Positions 1-9,977 of a stretch of 64,000 bases of DNA are shown here, piece after piece. The notes beneath the pieces were generated by a model that made no database searches, was not told the DNA's origin, and was given only the letters and a program-made list of their open reading frames with translations. Location: contig NZ_AP024276.1 in assembly GCF_021654455.1 (NCBI RefSeq), positions 1,054,001 through 1,118,000 on the forward strand, written 5' to 3'. Numbering within the stretch: position 1 is the stretch's first letter; every line of letters begins with the position of its first letter. A program made the translations under genes and the position numbers. The stretch comes from Streptococcus parasuis. GTDB lineage: Bacteria > Bacillota > Bacilli > Lactobacillales > Streptococcaceae.

Positions 1-4
1 CGGC

Positions 5-1339
5 TTAAACCGTCAAAAACTCTTCCAAGTCCTTGAGGGAACGCTCTGCTATTGCTTCATAACGCTCCTTCTTATCGCGGATACGTGGCCCATCCAGCTC
101 CTTGATGATACCAAAATTGACATTCATAGGCTGGAAGTGCTTGCTTTCGGTGTGGGTGATGTAAAATGGCAGAGCTCCGATGGCTGTGGTCTGTGGGAAG
201 ATGACTGGCTCTTCGCCATGGAAACGGCGAACAGCATTGATACCGGCTACTAAGCCAGAGGCGGCAGACTCGACATAGCCTTCTACTCCTGTCATTTGAC
301 CTGCAAAGAAAAGATTGGGATTTTTCTTGGTCGCAAAGGTCTGTTCCAATAAGTTTGGCGAATCCATGTAGGAATTGCGGTGCATAACACCATAGCGGAC
401 AAACTCAGCATTTTCAAGCCCTGGAATCATCTGGAAGACCCGCTTCTGCTCACCCCACTTAAGGTGGGTCTGGAAGCCAACAATGTTGTAAAGACTACCT
501 GCTGCATTGTCCTGACGGAGTTGGACAACAGCATAGGGGGTCTTGTATTCACCATCACGTGGTCCCTTGTAATCTTCAGGGTATTCCAGACCGACTGGCT
601 TCATTGGGCCATATAGCATGGTTTTGATTCCACGTTTGGCCATGACTTCAATAGGCATACAGCCTTCAAAGTATTTTTCTTTTTCAAAGGAATTGAGCGG
701 CGCCTCCTCGGCTGAAATCAAGGCTTCATAGAAAAAGGTGAACTGCTCCTTGTTCATCGGAGCATTGAGATAGGCAGCTTCTCCCTTGTCGTAACGGGAC
801 TTAAGATAAACTAAGTCCATGTTAATGGTCGAACTGTCGACAATCGGTGCTGCCGCATCGTAGAAGTAAAAACCGTCGCCACCATTAAGCGCGTGAATCT
901 TCTCCGCCAAGGCGTCAGATGTCAAAGGTCCCGTCGCGATAACTGTAATAGCATCTTCTGGAATCTCTGTAATCTCCTCACGAATAACCTCAATCAGTGG
1001 GTGATTGTAAATCTCATCAGTTACCGCTTGGGAAAAATTCTCACGATCCATGGCCATGGCACCGCCTGCAGGCACACGGTGGGCTTCACCAGCTCGCATG
1101 ATAATGGAATCCAAACGACGCATTTCTTCCTTGAGAAGGCCGACAGCGTTGGTCAAACTATCGCCACGGAATGAATTGGAACAAACCAACTCAGCAAACT
1201 TGTCTGTCTTGTGCTGAGGAGTCGGCTTGACACCACGCATCTCGTAGAGTTTGACAGGGATGCCGCGTTTGGCAATCTGATAAGCAGCTTCTGAGCCAGC
1301 CAAGCCAGCTCCGATAACATTAATATGGGTTTGAGACAT
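5..1339 (-). CDS. trmFO: tRNA (uracil-5-)-methyltransferase, folate/FAD-dependent (TrmFO)
   Basis: This enzyme makes 5-methyluridine at position 54 of tRNA, using methylenetetrahydrofolate and reduced FAD instead of SAM. The 444-residue product starts with an FAD-binding [10 protein letters not shown] loop at residues 10-19. It carries a Cys at 53 ([10 protein letters not shown]) and another near 226 (FEGCMPIEV), which match the two catalytic cysteines known in the Bacillus enzyme. Length is normal for the family, and the ATG at 1339 gives the expected N-terminus [10 protein letters not shown]. The gene is complete and ends 4 bases inside the window edge. It has its own promoter and is separated from the HAD gene by that gene's terminator. 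Identification is secure. Confidence 0.96.
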   Translation of the reverse strand: MSQTHINVIGAGLAGSEAAYQIAKRGIPVKLYEMRGVKPTPQHKTDKFAELVCSNSFRGDSLTNAVGLLKEEMRRLDSIIMRAGEAHRVPAGGAMAMDRENFSQAVTDEIYNHPLIEVIREEITEIPEDAITVIATGPLTSDALAEKIHALNGGDGFYFYDAAAPIVDSSTINMDLVYLKSRYDKGEAAYLNAPMNKEQFTFFYEALISAEEAPLNSFEKEKYFEGCMPIEVMAKRGIKTMLYGPMKPVGLEYPEDYKGPRDGEYKTPYAVVQLRQDNAAGSLYNIVGFQTHLKWGEQKRVFQMIPGLENAEFVRYGVMHRNSYMDSPNLLEQTFATKKNPNLFFAGQMTGVEGYVESAASGLVAGINAVRRFHGEEPVIFPQTTAIGALPFYITHTESKHFQPMNVNFGIIKELDGPRIRDKKERYEAIAERSLKDLEEFLTV

Positions 1340-1423
1340 GAAACTAATACCTCTAGCCAGAATATCTGACTACTGTTTGGGAATACCCCAAAACAGAACC
1401 TTTCTAATTTATAATACTACTCC

Positions 1424-1453
1424 AGTATATCAGATAATGAATAGAAATGGCAA
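1424..1453 (-). promoter_or_regulatory. sigma-A promoter of trmFO
   Basis: On the minus strand TTGCCA (1448-1453) is followed after 18 bases by TATACT (1424-1429), about 85 bases before the trmFO ATG. Position and match are good; it was read by eye. Confidence 0.6.
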
Positions 1454-1571
1454 AAACGAACCTTTACGGTAATAATAAATTATATATTTACATAATATAA
1501 TTTACGAAAACAAACTGGTATTTTCTCACCCGAAGGTCTGTTATACCTCTCTTCGACATAGAAGCAATGAT

Positions 1572-1610
1572 AGAAAAAAGAACTACTTTCATGTATGAAT
1601 GTAGTTCTTT
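1572..1610 (-). terminator. Intrinsic terminator after the HAD phosphatase gene
   Basis: A 10-bp perfect stem (AAAGAACTAC, 1577-1586, with its complement at 1601-1610) has an inner paired TTCAT/ATGAA and is followed on the minus strand by a U-rich tail. It lies 7 bases past the HAD stop codon. Confidence 0.85.
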
Positions 1611-1616
1611 GATTAG

Positions 1617-2369
1617 TTAACGAATCAGTTCGATAATATCATCGATAATCGTAAAGTCCCAACCTTTTTCTTGGTAAGCAAAAATCTCATCAGGACTATA
1701 AGGGAAAGTATTCAGTAAGACACCATCAATTCCAACAGCTTGAGCAATAGCAATGTCTGAAGTCAAGTCATTACCGACAAAGACTGTTTCAGCTGGATCT
1801 AACTGATTTTCACCCATTAAACCTAGCAGAAATTCGGGTTCAGGTTTCTTAATGCGATAATCTGAGGAAATATAAATTTTCTCCATAAAGGTTGCGCACC
1901 CTGTTAGTTCAATCTCAGCTTGGGTAAATATTCGCTGAGCATTGGATAAGATAAACAATCGTGCACCCCTATTTTGTAGTTCCTCTAGGGTAGCTAAGGT
2001 ATGCTGATAAGCTTCTAATTTTTCGCGAGAAAGGACCCGGAATACGGTAGCTACCATTTGTCCGAAAGTCTTTAAATCAGCAGGTTTATTTTGGGTTTCC
2101 CGTCCATATTTGGTATCAGTCAGTAATTGAACAAATACTTTCTCTAAGTCAATTTCGACATCGTGGTAAGGACTGATCCGGATCAAATCAAGCTCTGCTT
2201 CATTCGCAGTTTCTTGGAATGCACTTCTCAGCTGTCTAGAACCATAAGAACATCCAAAAGAATTATAGATAGCAGCCATCTTTTCCCATAATTCCAACTT
2301 GTTTTCATCCGTTACAATATCTACTAGAGTACCATAAAAATCAAAGATGTAATTCTTATATTGTTTCAC
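1617..2369 (-). CDS. HAD superfamily hydrolase (subfamily IA phosphatase)
   Basis: This is a predicted cytosolic phosphatase of the haloacid dehalogenase superfamily; the substrate cannot be read from sequence. In the 250-residue protein motif I is DFYGTLVD at residues 10-17, where the first Asp is the nucleophile, with Tyr in the place often held by Asp or Leu. Motif II is LSNA near 141, the motif III Lys is in IKKPEPEF near 174, and motif IV is GNDLTSD near 199-205. A helical cap sits between motifs I and II. It is monocistronic, with its own terminator, and its promoter overlaps a strong cre-like site, so a link to carbon catabolite control is inferred. A sugar-phosphate or nucleotide substrate is possible but unproven. 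Confidence 0.85.
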   Translation of the reverse strand: MKQYKNYIFDFYGTLVDIVTDENKLELWEKMAAIYNSFGCSYGSRQLRSAFQETANEAELDLIRISPYHDVEIDLEKVFVQLLTDTKYGRETQNKPADLKTFGQMVATVFRVLSREKLEAYQHTLATLEELQNRGARLFILSNAQRIFTQAEIELTGCATFMEKIYISSDYRIKKPEPEFLLGLMGENQLDPAETVFVGNDLTSDIAIAQAVGIDGVLLNTFPYSPDEIFAYQEKGWDFTIIDDIIELIR

Positions 2370-2400
2370 TAAGTTCTCCTATCTATGAGATATATAAGAT

Positions 2401-2429
2401 ATTATAACGCAATACGCAAGCGTTTGCAA
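2401..2429 (-). promoter_or_regulatory. HAD-gene promoter with overlapping cre (CcpA) site
   Basis: Minus strand TTGCAA (2424-2429), 17-base spacer and TATAAT (2401-2406) form a near-consensus sigma-A promoter. TGCAAACGCTTGCG (2415-2428) matches the cre pattern TGNAANCGNTNNCA except for the last base, and covers the -35 box and spacer, a layout typical of CcpA repression. Confidence 0.65.
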
Positions 2430-2503
2430 CAAAAGTTTGAAAATTAGTCTGGAAGTTTTCGAAAAAATTCCGAAGAAGTAAAACTATGTAGGAATGGAAA
2501 ACA

Positions 2504-2995
2504 TTAACTGATTTTTTCCCGCAGTTTTTCAACAAAGAGATAAGCTGCTGGGCAAATCAAGGTGTTTTTTATGGTTAAATTGTTGATTTGATAGATTTTT
2601 TTACGATCGGTATGTGGAAATTCTCGGCAAGCTTTTGGTCTCGCATCATAGATGCTGCAAAGATTATCTCCACCTAGGAATGGGCAGGGCATTGCCTGAA
2701 ATACCTTATCTCCATCTTCGTCTATTCTCAAATACATCTCTTCGAAAACAGGTAGTTTCATTCGAAGATACTTGGCTATGCGAGTTATATCAGCTTCGGT
2801 AAAAAGTGGCCCCAATGTTTTGCAACAGTTTGCACATTCTGTACAATCAATTTCAGAAAAGACTTCTGCGTGTATGTCCTGTACGATTCTGTCTAAATTC
2901 TTAGGCGCTCTTTTCTTGAGATTTGCTAGAAATTTTCTGTGTTCTCCTTGCTTCTGCAGGGCCAATTGCTTGTATTTTTCAATGTCGACACTCAT
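2504..2995 (-). CDS. YkgJ-family cysteine-cluster protein
   Basis: The product is a small putative metal-binding protein of the CxxCxxCC family (UPF0153/YkgJ). Visible cysteines are CTECANCC near residues 50-57, then CPFLGG.NLCSIY, KACREFPH and a C-terminal ICPAAY, the usual order for this zinc or iron-binding fold. The biological role of the family is not established. The start is set at 2995 (MSVDIEKYK): AAGGAG lies 7 bases upstream, while the longer frame to 3028 has no ribosome site. The 163-residue length is normal. It lies 51 bases beyond maf and is probably cotranscribed with it. Confidence 0.85.
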   Translation of the reverse strand: MSVDIEKYKQLALQKQGEHRKFLANLKKRAPKNLDRIVQDIHAEVFSEIDCTECANCCKTLGPLFTEADITRIAKYLRMKLPVFEEMYLRIDEDGDKVFQAMPCPFLGGDNLCSIYDARPKACREFPHTDRKKIYQINNLTIKNTLICPAAYLFVEKLREKIS

Positions 2996-3046
2996 AAACT
3001 CTCCTTTTCGTCCTCCATTATACCACAAACCAGACTGCCAGCTCTG

Positions 3047-3694
3047 CTATTTTTCAAAATCGCTGTCGTCAAATATCCTGCGAGATACTTCCGCTACTGG
3101 AAGACCGATAATGGTATGAACATCCCCGTAAATACTCGCCACAAATCGTGGATCCAGCTCCTGAATACCATAGGCACCTGCCTTATCAAGTGGTTGCTTT
3201 TCAAAAATATAGGACTGAATTAGCTCCTCTAGTGCGGGATAATAGTCAACAAAATCAATCTGTGCCAGCGTATAGAAAACATCCAGTGATTCCGACGTTC
3301 GTAGACAAACTGAGGTCACCACATAATGACTCTTGCCAAAATAGGATCGAAACATCTCTTCAGCCTCGGTCAAATCTTTTGGTTTATTAAAAATCTGTTC
3401 GTCTGCGATTACAATTGTATCTGCCGAAATATAGAGATGACCTGGGGTCAACTTGATCTCAGACTTGGCCTTGGAAATCTCACAACACGATTTAGCTGCC
3501 CGAGTGAGAAAATCATCGGAAGCAAATTGGTTCATAAAATATTCTTCAATTCCTCGTTCATCCACTTCAACAGAGGTAATGTGTGGTTTCAAGAACTTTA
3601 ATAACTCCTTACGACGTGGTGAATTACTGAGCAAGACATAGGATGAAATCGGTTCACGTTTGCCTTCTCTTTGATATTGAAATACAGTTTTCAT
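3047..3694 (-). CDS. maf: Maf-like nucleoside triphosphate pyrophosphatase
   Basis: Maf proteins hydrolyse non-canonical or pyrimidine NTPs to monophosphates (house-cleaning) and can affect septation. The 215-residue protein carries the family signature LLSNSPRRKELL near residues 20-31 and an ISADTIVI...FNKPKD segment with the catalytic Asp. Its GAYGIQ and IYGDVHTIIGLPV motifs are the usual Maf C-terminal blocks. The start is placed at 3694 (MKTVFQYQ), with GGAGGA just upstream. The longer frame to 3736 reads through the terminator of the preceding gene and has no ribosome site. The neighbour upstream is a 5'-nucleotidase, so two nucleotide-cleaving enzymes sit side by side. Confidence 0.92.
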   Translation of the reverse strand: MKTVFQYQREGKREPISSYVLLSNSPRRKELLKFLKPHITSVEVDERGIEEYFMNQFASDDFLTRAAKSCCEISKAKSEIKLTPGHLYISADTIVIADEQIFNKPKDLTEAEEMFRSYFGKSHYVVTSVCLRTSESLDVFYTLAQIDFVDYYPALEELIQSYIFEKQPLDKAGAYGIQELDPRFVASIYGDVHTIIGLPVAEVSRRIFDDSDFEK

Positions 3695-3706
3695 AGTTCC
3701 TCCATT

Positions 3707-3733
3707 AAAAAACAGAGTCCGAAGACCCTGTTT
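3707..3733 (-). terminator. Intrinsic terminator between 5'-nucleotidase and maf
   Basis: Minus strand AAACAGGGTC, loop TTCG, GACTCTGTTT (one mismatch), then a run of U. The UUCG loop is very stable. The hairpin ends only about 6 bases before the maf ribosome site GGAGGA, so maf is reached by read-through or an internal promoter. Confidence 0.75.
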
Positions 3734-3745
3734 CAAAAAAATTGC

Positions 3746-5938
3746 TTACATTTCTTCTTTACGACGTAGAGCCATTGCCAGTCCCGCGAGACCTAAACCA
3801 AACAGGCTGAGCGTCAGATTCATCTGGTCACCAGTATTTGGCAAGACTCCTGCTTTTGTAGTTTTTACTGGACTTGCTACTTCTGGTTTTTTATCTCCTA
3901 CTTTCGGAGAATCAACTGGGGCCTTCTTGTCCGTTGCTGAAGTATTTTGTACTTGATTAGATGGTGAATCCGTATTTTCGGCTGGAACAGTTTCTGGATT
4001 TGAGGCTGGATTTTCTGGATCAGTATCCAATAAAATTTTGATAAAGTCTGGGTAGCCATCTTCATCCGTATCAATACTTGAATTTACAGGAATGATACGT
4101 GAATATGGGTTGATATCTGCATAGGCTGATAGGTCTGCAGTTTTTAAGTAATCTGCAAATACACTATCCATTGACGGGCCTTCTTCGCGAGCACCACCAA
4201 GCATTGTGTAGCCATCACCACCAGCAGCAAGGAAGTCATTTGTTGCTAAATAGTACGTTTTTTCAAGATCCAAGGCGTCATATTCGCCAGTCTCTGGATT
4301 AAGAATACCGATAAGAAGAACACGTTCTTCTACAGGAAGAGTTGGATCGTAGAATACATTTGCTCCTGAAATGTGTAGGAATCCACCACTAGCTTCAAAG
4401 AGTGGCATGCCATTTTCATCTAAAAGCATCTCGCCAGTTTCTGGATTCACTTGCAATGTAGATGATAAAGACTTGGTAAACATATCATAAATTTGCTGAC
4501 CAGTCACTGTAATTTGTGAAATGATATTACCGAATGGTAAAACTGCAATAATATCACCTTTTGTAACCGGTTGATCTTTAGCAATAGTTGCGCGAAGACC
4601 ACCACCGTTAGTCACAGCAAGGCTAGTTTTATTTGAGAAACCTGTTTGACCATAAGCATAGATCGCATCTGTTACTGCATTACCTAAGTTTGTTTCACGT
4701 ACACGAACATTTGAACGCTCACCATTCAATTCAACTGGGTTGTTTTCAATCACTACTTGTGCATTTTCAGCTTCATATTTTGCTTTGATTTCATTCACAA
4801 GCTCAGTAATTGCAGAATCTGGTGTCACAGAGGCCGTATCTGCAGCAGAAATAAGACTTGCTTCGCCCAATAATTGTTCAGATTTTAAGGTAACTTTACC
4901 AATATTATTCAAATAGGAACCTGTCTGGTTATAGGTTACATTGTCACCATATGTAGCAGATTGAACAGTATGGGAATGGCCATCAATAACAATCACACGT
5001 TTGCCAGCAAGTTTGCTATTTTGTGATAAGGCTTCTGCAAGCGTTGAACCTCTCCACTCTACTGGAGTAGTCGCATCAACACCTAAGTGCGCAAGAATGA
5101 TGTAGTTGTTATAGACACGATTATCAGCAAGTGCACGTGCTTCTACTTCATCAATGACCTTATTTACTTCGGTAATAGGATCTGCAAATGTAACACCTTC
5201 AATATTTTTTGGGTGTGTCTTTGTAGCAGTTTCTGGTGTAGTGACACCGATAACTACAAATTCATCACCGACAACAGTTGGCGTTTTATCAACGATAGTT
5301 GAAGCTTCAAAAACTCGAGCGCCATTAACGTATTTGTTTGCACTCAATAGTGGAAAGTTCAAGGTCTCTTTGTATTTGATTGCTTGATCCATCCCAAAGT
5401 CAAATTCATGGTTACCAACAGCCATGGCATCATAGCCGACTTGGTTCATGATATTAGCTCTGTCTTCACCTTTTGTAGAGTTGGAAATTGGCAGTCCTTG
5501 GAAGGCATCACCAGCATCCACCACAATTGTATTTTCAACTTTGCTACGTTCTTCTTCAATGACTGCAGCAGCCTTGGCATCACCGATTACGCCTTTTTCT
5601 TCAAGAATTCGACCATGAACATCGTTTGTGTGAATGATAACTGCATCAATCGAATCAGTGGCTGTATTAGAGGCAGTAATTTCAGTCGGGGTACTAGCTT
5701 CGATAGCCACTACATCAGCAGTTGCCCCATCTGTAGTTGAACCAGATGATCCTGTCTCTGTAGTATTTAAAGCTGAATTAGAAACACTTGCACTTGTCCC
5801 TGTAGTTTCAGTCTGTTGGACAATAGTTGATGAGGTATCTACAGTCTGTACTTCATCAGCTTGAACTTGTTGAGCCAAAATCACCGGCGACAACAACAGG
5901 GTAGACAACACAGGCAACAATAAATCTTTCTTTTTCAT
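3746..5938 (-). CDS. Cell-wall-anchored 5'-nucleotidase
   Basis: This secreted, sortase-anchored enzyme releases adenosine from extracellular AMP, ADP or ATP; in S. suis such a protein generates immunosuppressive adenosine. The 730-residue product has a signal peptide (KKKDLLLPVLSTLLLSPVI) and a Ser/Thr-rich spacer to about residue 95. A metallophosphatase domain follows (HTNDVHGR near 101, GNHEFDFG near 179, GHSH near 320), then a 5'-nucleotidase C-terminal domain (TNGGGLR near 444, AAGGDGYTM near 570). Next is a Ca-binding EF-hand-like DTDEDGYPDF near 624, a Pro-rich wall spacer, and LPNTG near 699 with hydrophobic stretch and RRKEEM tail. All sorting elements are intact. It is flanked by its own terminator and is probably monocistronic. 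Confidence 0.93.
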   Translation of the reverse strand: MKKKDLLLPVLSTLLLSPVILAQQVQADEVQTVDTSSTIVQQTETTGTSASVSNSALNTTETGSSGSTTDGATADVVAIEASTPTEITASNTATDSIDAVIIHTNDVHGRILEEKGVIGDAKAAAVIEEERSKVENTIVVDAGDAFQGLPISNSTKGEDRANIMNQVGYDAMAVGNHEFDFGMDQAIKYKETLNFPLLSANKYVNGARVFEASTIVDKTPTVVGDEFVVIGVTTPETATKTHPKNIEGVTFADPITEVNKVIDEVEARALADNRVYNNYIILAHLGVDATTPVEWRGSTLAEALSQNSKLAGKRVIVIDGHSHTVQSATYGDNVTYNQTGSYLNNIGKVTLKSEQLLGEASLISAADTASVTPDSAITELVNEIKAKYEAENAQVVIENNPVELNGERSNVRVRETNLGNAVTDAIYAYGQTGFSNKTSLAVTNGGGLRATIAKDQPVTKGDIIAVLPFGNIISQITVTGQQIYDMFTKSLSSTLQVNPETGEMLLDENGMPLFEASGGFLHISGANVFYDPTLPVEERVLLIGILNPETGEYDALDLEKTYYLATNDFLAAGGDGYTMLGGAREEGPSMDSVFADYLKTADLSAYADINPYSRIIPVNSSIDTDEDGYPDFIKILLDTDPENPASNPETVPAENTDSPSNQVQNTSATDKKAPVDSPKVGDKKPEVASPVKTTKAGVLPNTGDQMNLTLSLFGLGLAGLAMALRRKEEM

Positions 5939-6233
5939 AAATCGACCTTTCTTAAGTGAGTTATATAGTTATTATACACTTTTTCATCTAAAAACAAAAA
6001 CATTGAATTCGTTATCATAGTTAAAATGTTCGTAAAATATTTGTATTAGAATGGCATTGGGGATTCAAAAATGAATTTTGGAACGAATTCCTTATTGTTA
6101 TACAGATATTTGAAATGACACCGTTGAAAATTTCATTGGAATACCTGATAATATTTTGAACACTTCCACAATCATTTCCATCTCAACAAGACTTGACTTC
6201 CTATATGATGCATCTAAATGTGGCTTTAACGAT
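5939..6233. other. Non-coding interval, 5'-nucleotidase leader side
   Basis: It holds a minus-strand -10 box TATAAT (5971-5976), 32 bases before the 5'-nucleotidase ATG, with only a poor T-rich -35. The remaining AT-rich stretch up to the pyrC terminator contains no gene, no clear operator and no repeat that I can see. Confidence 0.5.
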
Positions 6234-6263
6234 TAAAAAACTGCAACCAAGTTGGCTACAGTT
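6234..6263 (-). terminator. Intrinsic terminator of the GT2-ung-pyrC unit
   Basis: Minus strand AACTGTAGCC, short loop, GGTTGCAGTT (G-U pairs in two places), then UUUUUU. It starts 11 bases after the pyrC stop codon. Confidence 0.85.
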
Positions 6264-6273
6264 CCATATGCTT

Positions 6274-7545
6274 TTATTTTTTATGATAAACGATGCTTCC
6301 ATCTGAAATTGTAAAGTAGACATCGCCTTTCAAACTATCACCGATAAATGGAGAATTTGCGGATTTTGATGCAAAATTCGCTGTGACTGTTCGATTTGCA
6401 TCTGGATTGAAAATAACAAGGTCTGCAGGACCGTTTTCCGCAAGATAGCCAGCATCAAGGCCATAGAGCTTGGCAGGATTAATAGTCATTTTTTCCAGCA
6501 ATTGCAAGAGTGTCAAGTGTCCTTCATCTACCAAGTGAGTCAGGCCAAGCGAAAGCGATGTTTCCAAGCCTGTCATTCCTGATGGGGCTTTTGTGAGATC
6601 TTCAACATTTTTTTCATCCGCGTGATGAGGAGCATGATCCGTTGCAATCACAGAGATAACACCAGATTTCAATCCTTCAATCACTGCCAACCGATCGCTC
6701 TCCAAGCGTAACGGCGGATTCATCTTGGCATTGGCACCTTTTGTTAGAAGTAAGTCTTCTGTCCGTGAAAAATGTTGTGGTGCTACTTCTGCTGTAACAT
6801 TTGCTCCGAGACCTTGAACAAATTCAACCACCTTGACCGACTCGGCTTTGGATAGATGCTGAATATGAACACGCGCACCCGTTTCATAGGCAATCATGAC
6901 ATCGCGAGCGACCATACTGTATTCTGCTACGCCAGTTGCACCACAAACATGAAAATGTTTTTCAGCCACTTGCTCGTTGAGTCCCAAGACACCATTCAGG
7001 TCAGGATCTTCTTCATGCAAACTGATGAGACAGCCCTGCTCTTTGGCTAATTTCATAGCCTTTCTCACCACGCCAGCATTTGTCAAAGGAATACCGTCGT
7101 CCGAAAAGGCGACCGCTCCCGCCTCTTGCAAAGCAGGAAAATCGGTCAGATTTTGGCCATCAAATTGATTGGTAATGGTTGCCACACTATAAATATGGAT
7201 GGCTTCTTTTTTAGCAGATTCCAGAACTTCAGTTAGAGTTTCTACTGTAGAAATCGTCGGATTTGTGTTAGCCATCATGACAACAGAAGTAAAGCCACCA
7301 GCTGCGGCTGCTAAGGCTCCTGTGTGAATATCTTCTTTATGGGTCTGACCAGGTTCACGAAAATGGACATGAACATCAACCAAACCAGGAGCAACGACTA
7401 ATCCTGTTGCATCAAGAACCTGTTCAACGTCAGCAGAAATCGACTCCGCAATTTTTACAATTCTCTTTCCATCTATTAAGATGTCGCAAGTTTTGTCTAG
7501 TCCAGTTTGAGGATCTAAAACACGACCATTTTTTACTAATAACAT
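6274..7545 (-). CDS. pyrC: Dihydroorotase
   Basis: PyrC closes carbamoyl aspartate to dihydroorotate, step three of UMP synthesis. The 423-residue protein has the metal-binding [10 protein letters not shown] near residues 57-66 and the late [11 protein letters not shown] near 300-310, both diagnostic of the class I bacterial enzyme. The start is at 7545 ([11 protein letters not shown]), with AAGGAG six bases upstream. The extra ten codons to 7575 overlap that ribosome site and are not family-like. It follows ung by 30 bases and is the last gene of a three-gene unit (glycosyltransferase, ung, pyrC). It is therefore not in the PyrR-controlled pyrKD/pyrF operons of this window, and I see no PyrR site in front of it. 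Confidence 0.96.
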   Translation of the reverse strand: MLLVKNGRVLDPQTGLDKTCDILIDGKRIVKIAESISADVEQVLDATGLVVAPGLVDVHVHFREPGQTHKEDIHTGALAAAAGGFTSVVMMANTNPTISTVETLTEVLESAKKEAIHIYSVATITNQFDGQNLTDFPALQEAGAVAFSDDGIPLTNAGVVRKAMKLAKEQGCLISLHEEDPDLNGVLGLNEQVAEKHFHVCGATGVAEYSMVARDVMIAYETGARVHIQHLSKAESVKVVEFVQGLGANVTAEVAPQHFSRTEDLLLTKGANAKMNPPLRLESDRLAVIEGLKSGVISVIATDHAPHHADEKNVEDLTKAPSGMTGLETSLSLGLTHLVDEGHLTLLQLLEKMTINPAKLYGLDAGYLAENGPADLVIFNPDANRTVTANFASKSANSPFIGDSLKGDVYFTISDGSIVYHKK

Positions 7546-7575
7546 TCTTATTCTCCTTATATGACCAAGTAACAA

Positions 7576-8229
7576 TTATTGGAGCCAATTAATTCCCGTA
7601 CTTCCATGAGATGTTAAAAAAGCATTTGCTTGTGAGAAGGGCTTGCTTCCAAAGAAACCTCGATAGGCTGAAAGAGGGCTTGGATGGGCAGATTCGATAA
7701 CCATATGTTTTTGATTGGTTATCAACACCTTTTTCTTGCGAGCATAAGCACCCCAAAGAATGTAGACGACAGGCTGGTCTAAGCTATTGACCACCTTAAT
7801 AACAGCATCCGTAAAAGGCTCCCAGATTTGCCCTGCATGCCCATTTGCCTGACCTGCTGGAACAGTTAAACAAGCATTGAGCAAAAGCACACCTTGTTCC
7901 GCCCATGCTGTCAAATCATGATCTTGTTTGACGCCAATATCATCCGTCAATTCTTTTAAGATGTTTTGAAGAGATGGCGGAGCTGGTACCGAGTTCGGAA
8001 CAGAAAATGACAAGCCCTGTGCCTGACCAGGTCCGTGATAGGGATCCTGTCCCAAAATAACTACTTTAACCTCTTCCAAATCCGTTGTTTGAATAGCAGC
8101 AAATACCTTATCTCGAGGCGGATAAATGGTACCACTGGCATAAACTTGATCTAAGAATTGATTAATTTTGTTAAAATAATGATCCGGCAACTGTGCCTTT
8201 ATCGATTCGTGCCAAGCCGAATGTTCCAT
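7576..8229 (-). CDS. ung: Uracil-DNA glycosylase
   Basis: Ung removes uracil from DNA to start base-excision repair. The 217-residue protein shows [20 protein letters not shown] near residues 58-77, where the Asp activates water, and the family's HPSPLS minor-groove loop near 187-192. LLLNACLTV is the third typical block. Length and N-terminus are normal. It sits between a glycosyltransferase (9 bases upstream) and pyrC (30 bases downstream), so the three are likely cotranscribed. The pairing of ung with pyrC recurs in streptococci. Confidence 0.96.
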   Translation of the reverse strand: MEHSAWHESIKAQLPDHYFNKINQFLDQVYASGTIYPPRDKVFAAIQTTDLEEVKVVILGQDPYHGPGQAQGLSFSVPNSVPAPPSLQNILKELTDDIGVKQDHDLTAWAEQGVLLLNACLTVPAGQANGHAGQIWEPFTDAVIKVVNSLDQPVVYILWGAYARKKKVLITNQKHMVIESAHPSPLSAYRGFFGSKPFSQANAFLTSHGSTGINWLQ

Positions 8230-8238
8230 ACATCACTC

Positions 8239-9165
8239 CTAGTTTGAACTTCTCTCTTTAACAATGTAAATCGGACGTTTCTTCGTTTCCAAGAAAACTT
8301 TTGCCAAATATTTACCGAGTATACCAATAGTCATCAACTGCAGGCCACCTAAAAATAAGATAATACAGATAGTCGATGGCCAGCCAATTGTCGGATCTCC
8401 GAATACCAAGGTTTTGATGACTACGAAAACCATTAAAACCAGAGACAACAAGAATGTAAAGAATCCTGTGTAGGATGCAATATTTAAAGGTGTATCCGAA
8501 AAGTTGATAATTCCTTCAATGGAGTAAGACAGTAACTTCCAAAAAGACCAACTAGTTTCACCAGCAACACGCTCAACATTTTTATAGGGCAGGTATTCTG
8601 TTTTAAAACCTACCCAAGCAAATAAGCCTTTGGAAAAACGGTTATATTCAGAAACTGAAAGAATGGCATCAACCATATGACGCCGCATGAGACGGAAATC
8701 ACGGGCACCGTCAACGACCTCGACCTGGCTGATTTTATTCATCAATTTGTAGAATAATGTTGCAAAAAAACTACGAATCGGTGGCTCACCGTCTCGACTA
8801 ACACGACGAGTTCCCACACAATCCAAGTCTGAATTATCGTCAAGCATTTGTTTCATTTCCATCAACATTTCAGGTGGGTCTTGTAAGTCAGCATCCATGA
8901 CTGTTACTAAATGACCATTGGCCGCCTCGAGACCCGCAAAAAGGGCAGCTTCTTTGCCGAAATTACGAGAAAATGAAAGATAACGCACAGATCGATTTTG
9001 CACAGACAATGAACGTAAAATGGATAAAGTACTATCTTTAGAACCATCATTGACAAAAATATATTCAAACTCCTCATTCATTTTTATTCGAACCTTTTCC
9101 ATCGCCTGATAAAAATAATGAATCGTTTCTTCCTCATTAAAACACGGTACAATAACTGAAATCAT
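8239..9165 (-). CDS. Family 2 glycosyltransferase, membrane-anchored (GtrB/DPM1-like)
   Basis: This enzyme probably transfers a sugar from a nucleotide sugar to undecaprenyl phosphate at the inner face of the membrane. The 308-residue protein starts with ISVIVPCFNEEETI (GT-A fold) and has MDADLQDPPE near residues 91-100, carrying the metal-binding DxD-type motif. RRVSRDGE and FSKGLFAWVG blocks are typical of polyprenyl-phosphate glycosyltransferases. Two transmembrane helices follow near residues 228-250 and 262-285, then the basic tail KKRPIYIVKE. The acceptor and sugar cannot be read. It is first in a unit with ung and pyrC and has its own promoter. Confidence 0.88.
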   Translation of the reverse strand: MISVIVPCFNEEETIHYFYQAMEKVRIKMNEEFEYIFVNDGSKDSTLSILRSLSVQNRSVRYLSFSRNFGKEAALFAGLEAANGHLVTVMDADLQDPPEMLMEMKQMLDDNSDLDCVGTRRVSRDGEPPIRSFFATLFYKLMNKISQVEVVDGARDFRLMRRHMVDAILSVSEYNRFSKGLFAWVGFKTEYLPYKNVERVAGETSWSFWKLLSYSIEGIINFSDTPLNIASYTGFFTFLLSLVLMVFVVIKTLVFGDPTIGWPSTICIILFLGGLQLMTIGILGKYLAKVFLETKKRPIYIVKERSSN

Positions 9166-9217
9166 TTTAACTCCCTCAAAGAATCTTTCTGTGTATCTTC
9201 ACTTCTCTTAGAAGTCC

Positions 9218-9247
9218 ATTATACCACTTTGAAAGTTGAGTTCCCAA
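9218..9247 (-). promoter_or_regulatory. Promoter of the glycosyltransferase-ung-pyrC unit
   Basis: Minus strand TTGGGA (9242-9247), 18-base spacer, TATAAT (9218-9223), about 50 bases before the glycosyltransferase ATG. The -10 is perfect and the -35 is moderate. Confidence 0.5.
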
Positions 9248-9270
9248 AAAACAGTCAATTCCTTAACATC

Positions 9271-9903
9271 CTACTTTTCTTGCCAAGTTTCTTGATTTTG
9301 ACGAAACTTTTTAAGTAAGTCTAAACCATCCGCACTAATGTAACCTTGCACTTTTGCAACCTTGATTAACTCTGAATAATTGCTGAGTGTCACCAATTTC
9401 ACGCCAGCATTGTCAAAATTTCGTTCTGCCTTTGGCAACTCATATGTGAAAATAGCTACCACACCAATCACTTCAGCACCTTCACGCTCAGCTGCTGCTA
9501 CGGCATCTAGTACAGAACCACCGGTTGAAATCAAGTCTTCAACAACCACCATTTTTTGTCCCTTGATGATGCGACCTTCTAATTGATTCCCTGCACCATG
9601 ATCTTTTGGTTTGCTACGGATATAAGCAAATGGCAAATTCATCCGATCAGCAATGATAGCACCATGGGGGATACCGGCTGTGGCAGTTCCGGCAATCACC
9701 TCAACCTCAGGAAATTCCTCTTCAATTCGTTGAACAAAGCCATCTTCAATCAGATTTCGAGTTTCAGGATAAGATAGTGTAATACGATTATCTGTATAGA
9801 TAGGGGATTTGATACCTGATGCCCATGTAAATGGCTTTTCAGGACGCAGATGAACTGCCTTAATATCCAATAAGTGTGATGCGATTTCTGTTGCTAATGT
9901 CAT
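9271..9903 (-). CDS. pyrE: Orotate phosphoribosyltransferase
   Basis: PyrE joins orotate to PRPP to give OMP. The 210-residue protein has the PRPP-binding signature [12 protein letters not shown] near residues 118-129 and the SPIYTDNR and [10 protein letters not shown] blocks of the bacterial family. AAAGGAGG lies just upstream of the ATG at 9903. It follows the pyrophosphatase-like gene after a 138-base gap holding one hairpin (9978-9994) but no obvious terminator. It is read as the last gene of the pyrF operon. The pyrophosphate released by this reaction makes a neighbouring pyrophosphatase meaningful. Confidence 0.95.
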   Translation of the reverse strand: MTLATEIASHLLDIKAVHLRPEKPFTWASGIKSPIYTDNRITLSYPETRNLIEDGFVQRIEEEFPEVEVIAGTATAGIPHGAIIADRMNLPFAYIRSKPKDHGAGNQLEGRIIKGQKMVVVEDLISTGGSVLDAVAAAEREGAEVIGVVAIFTYELPKAERNFDNAGVKLVTLSNYSELIKVAKVQGYISADGLDLLKKFRQNQETWQEK

Positions 9904-9977
9904 AATAGACCTCCTTTTAAATGCGTGCCTTCTCTACATGACCATCCCGCCGAATAGCCTGTCACTCCTAAAGTATT

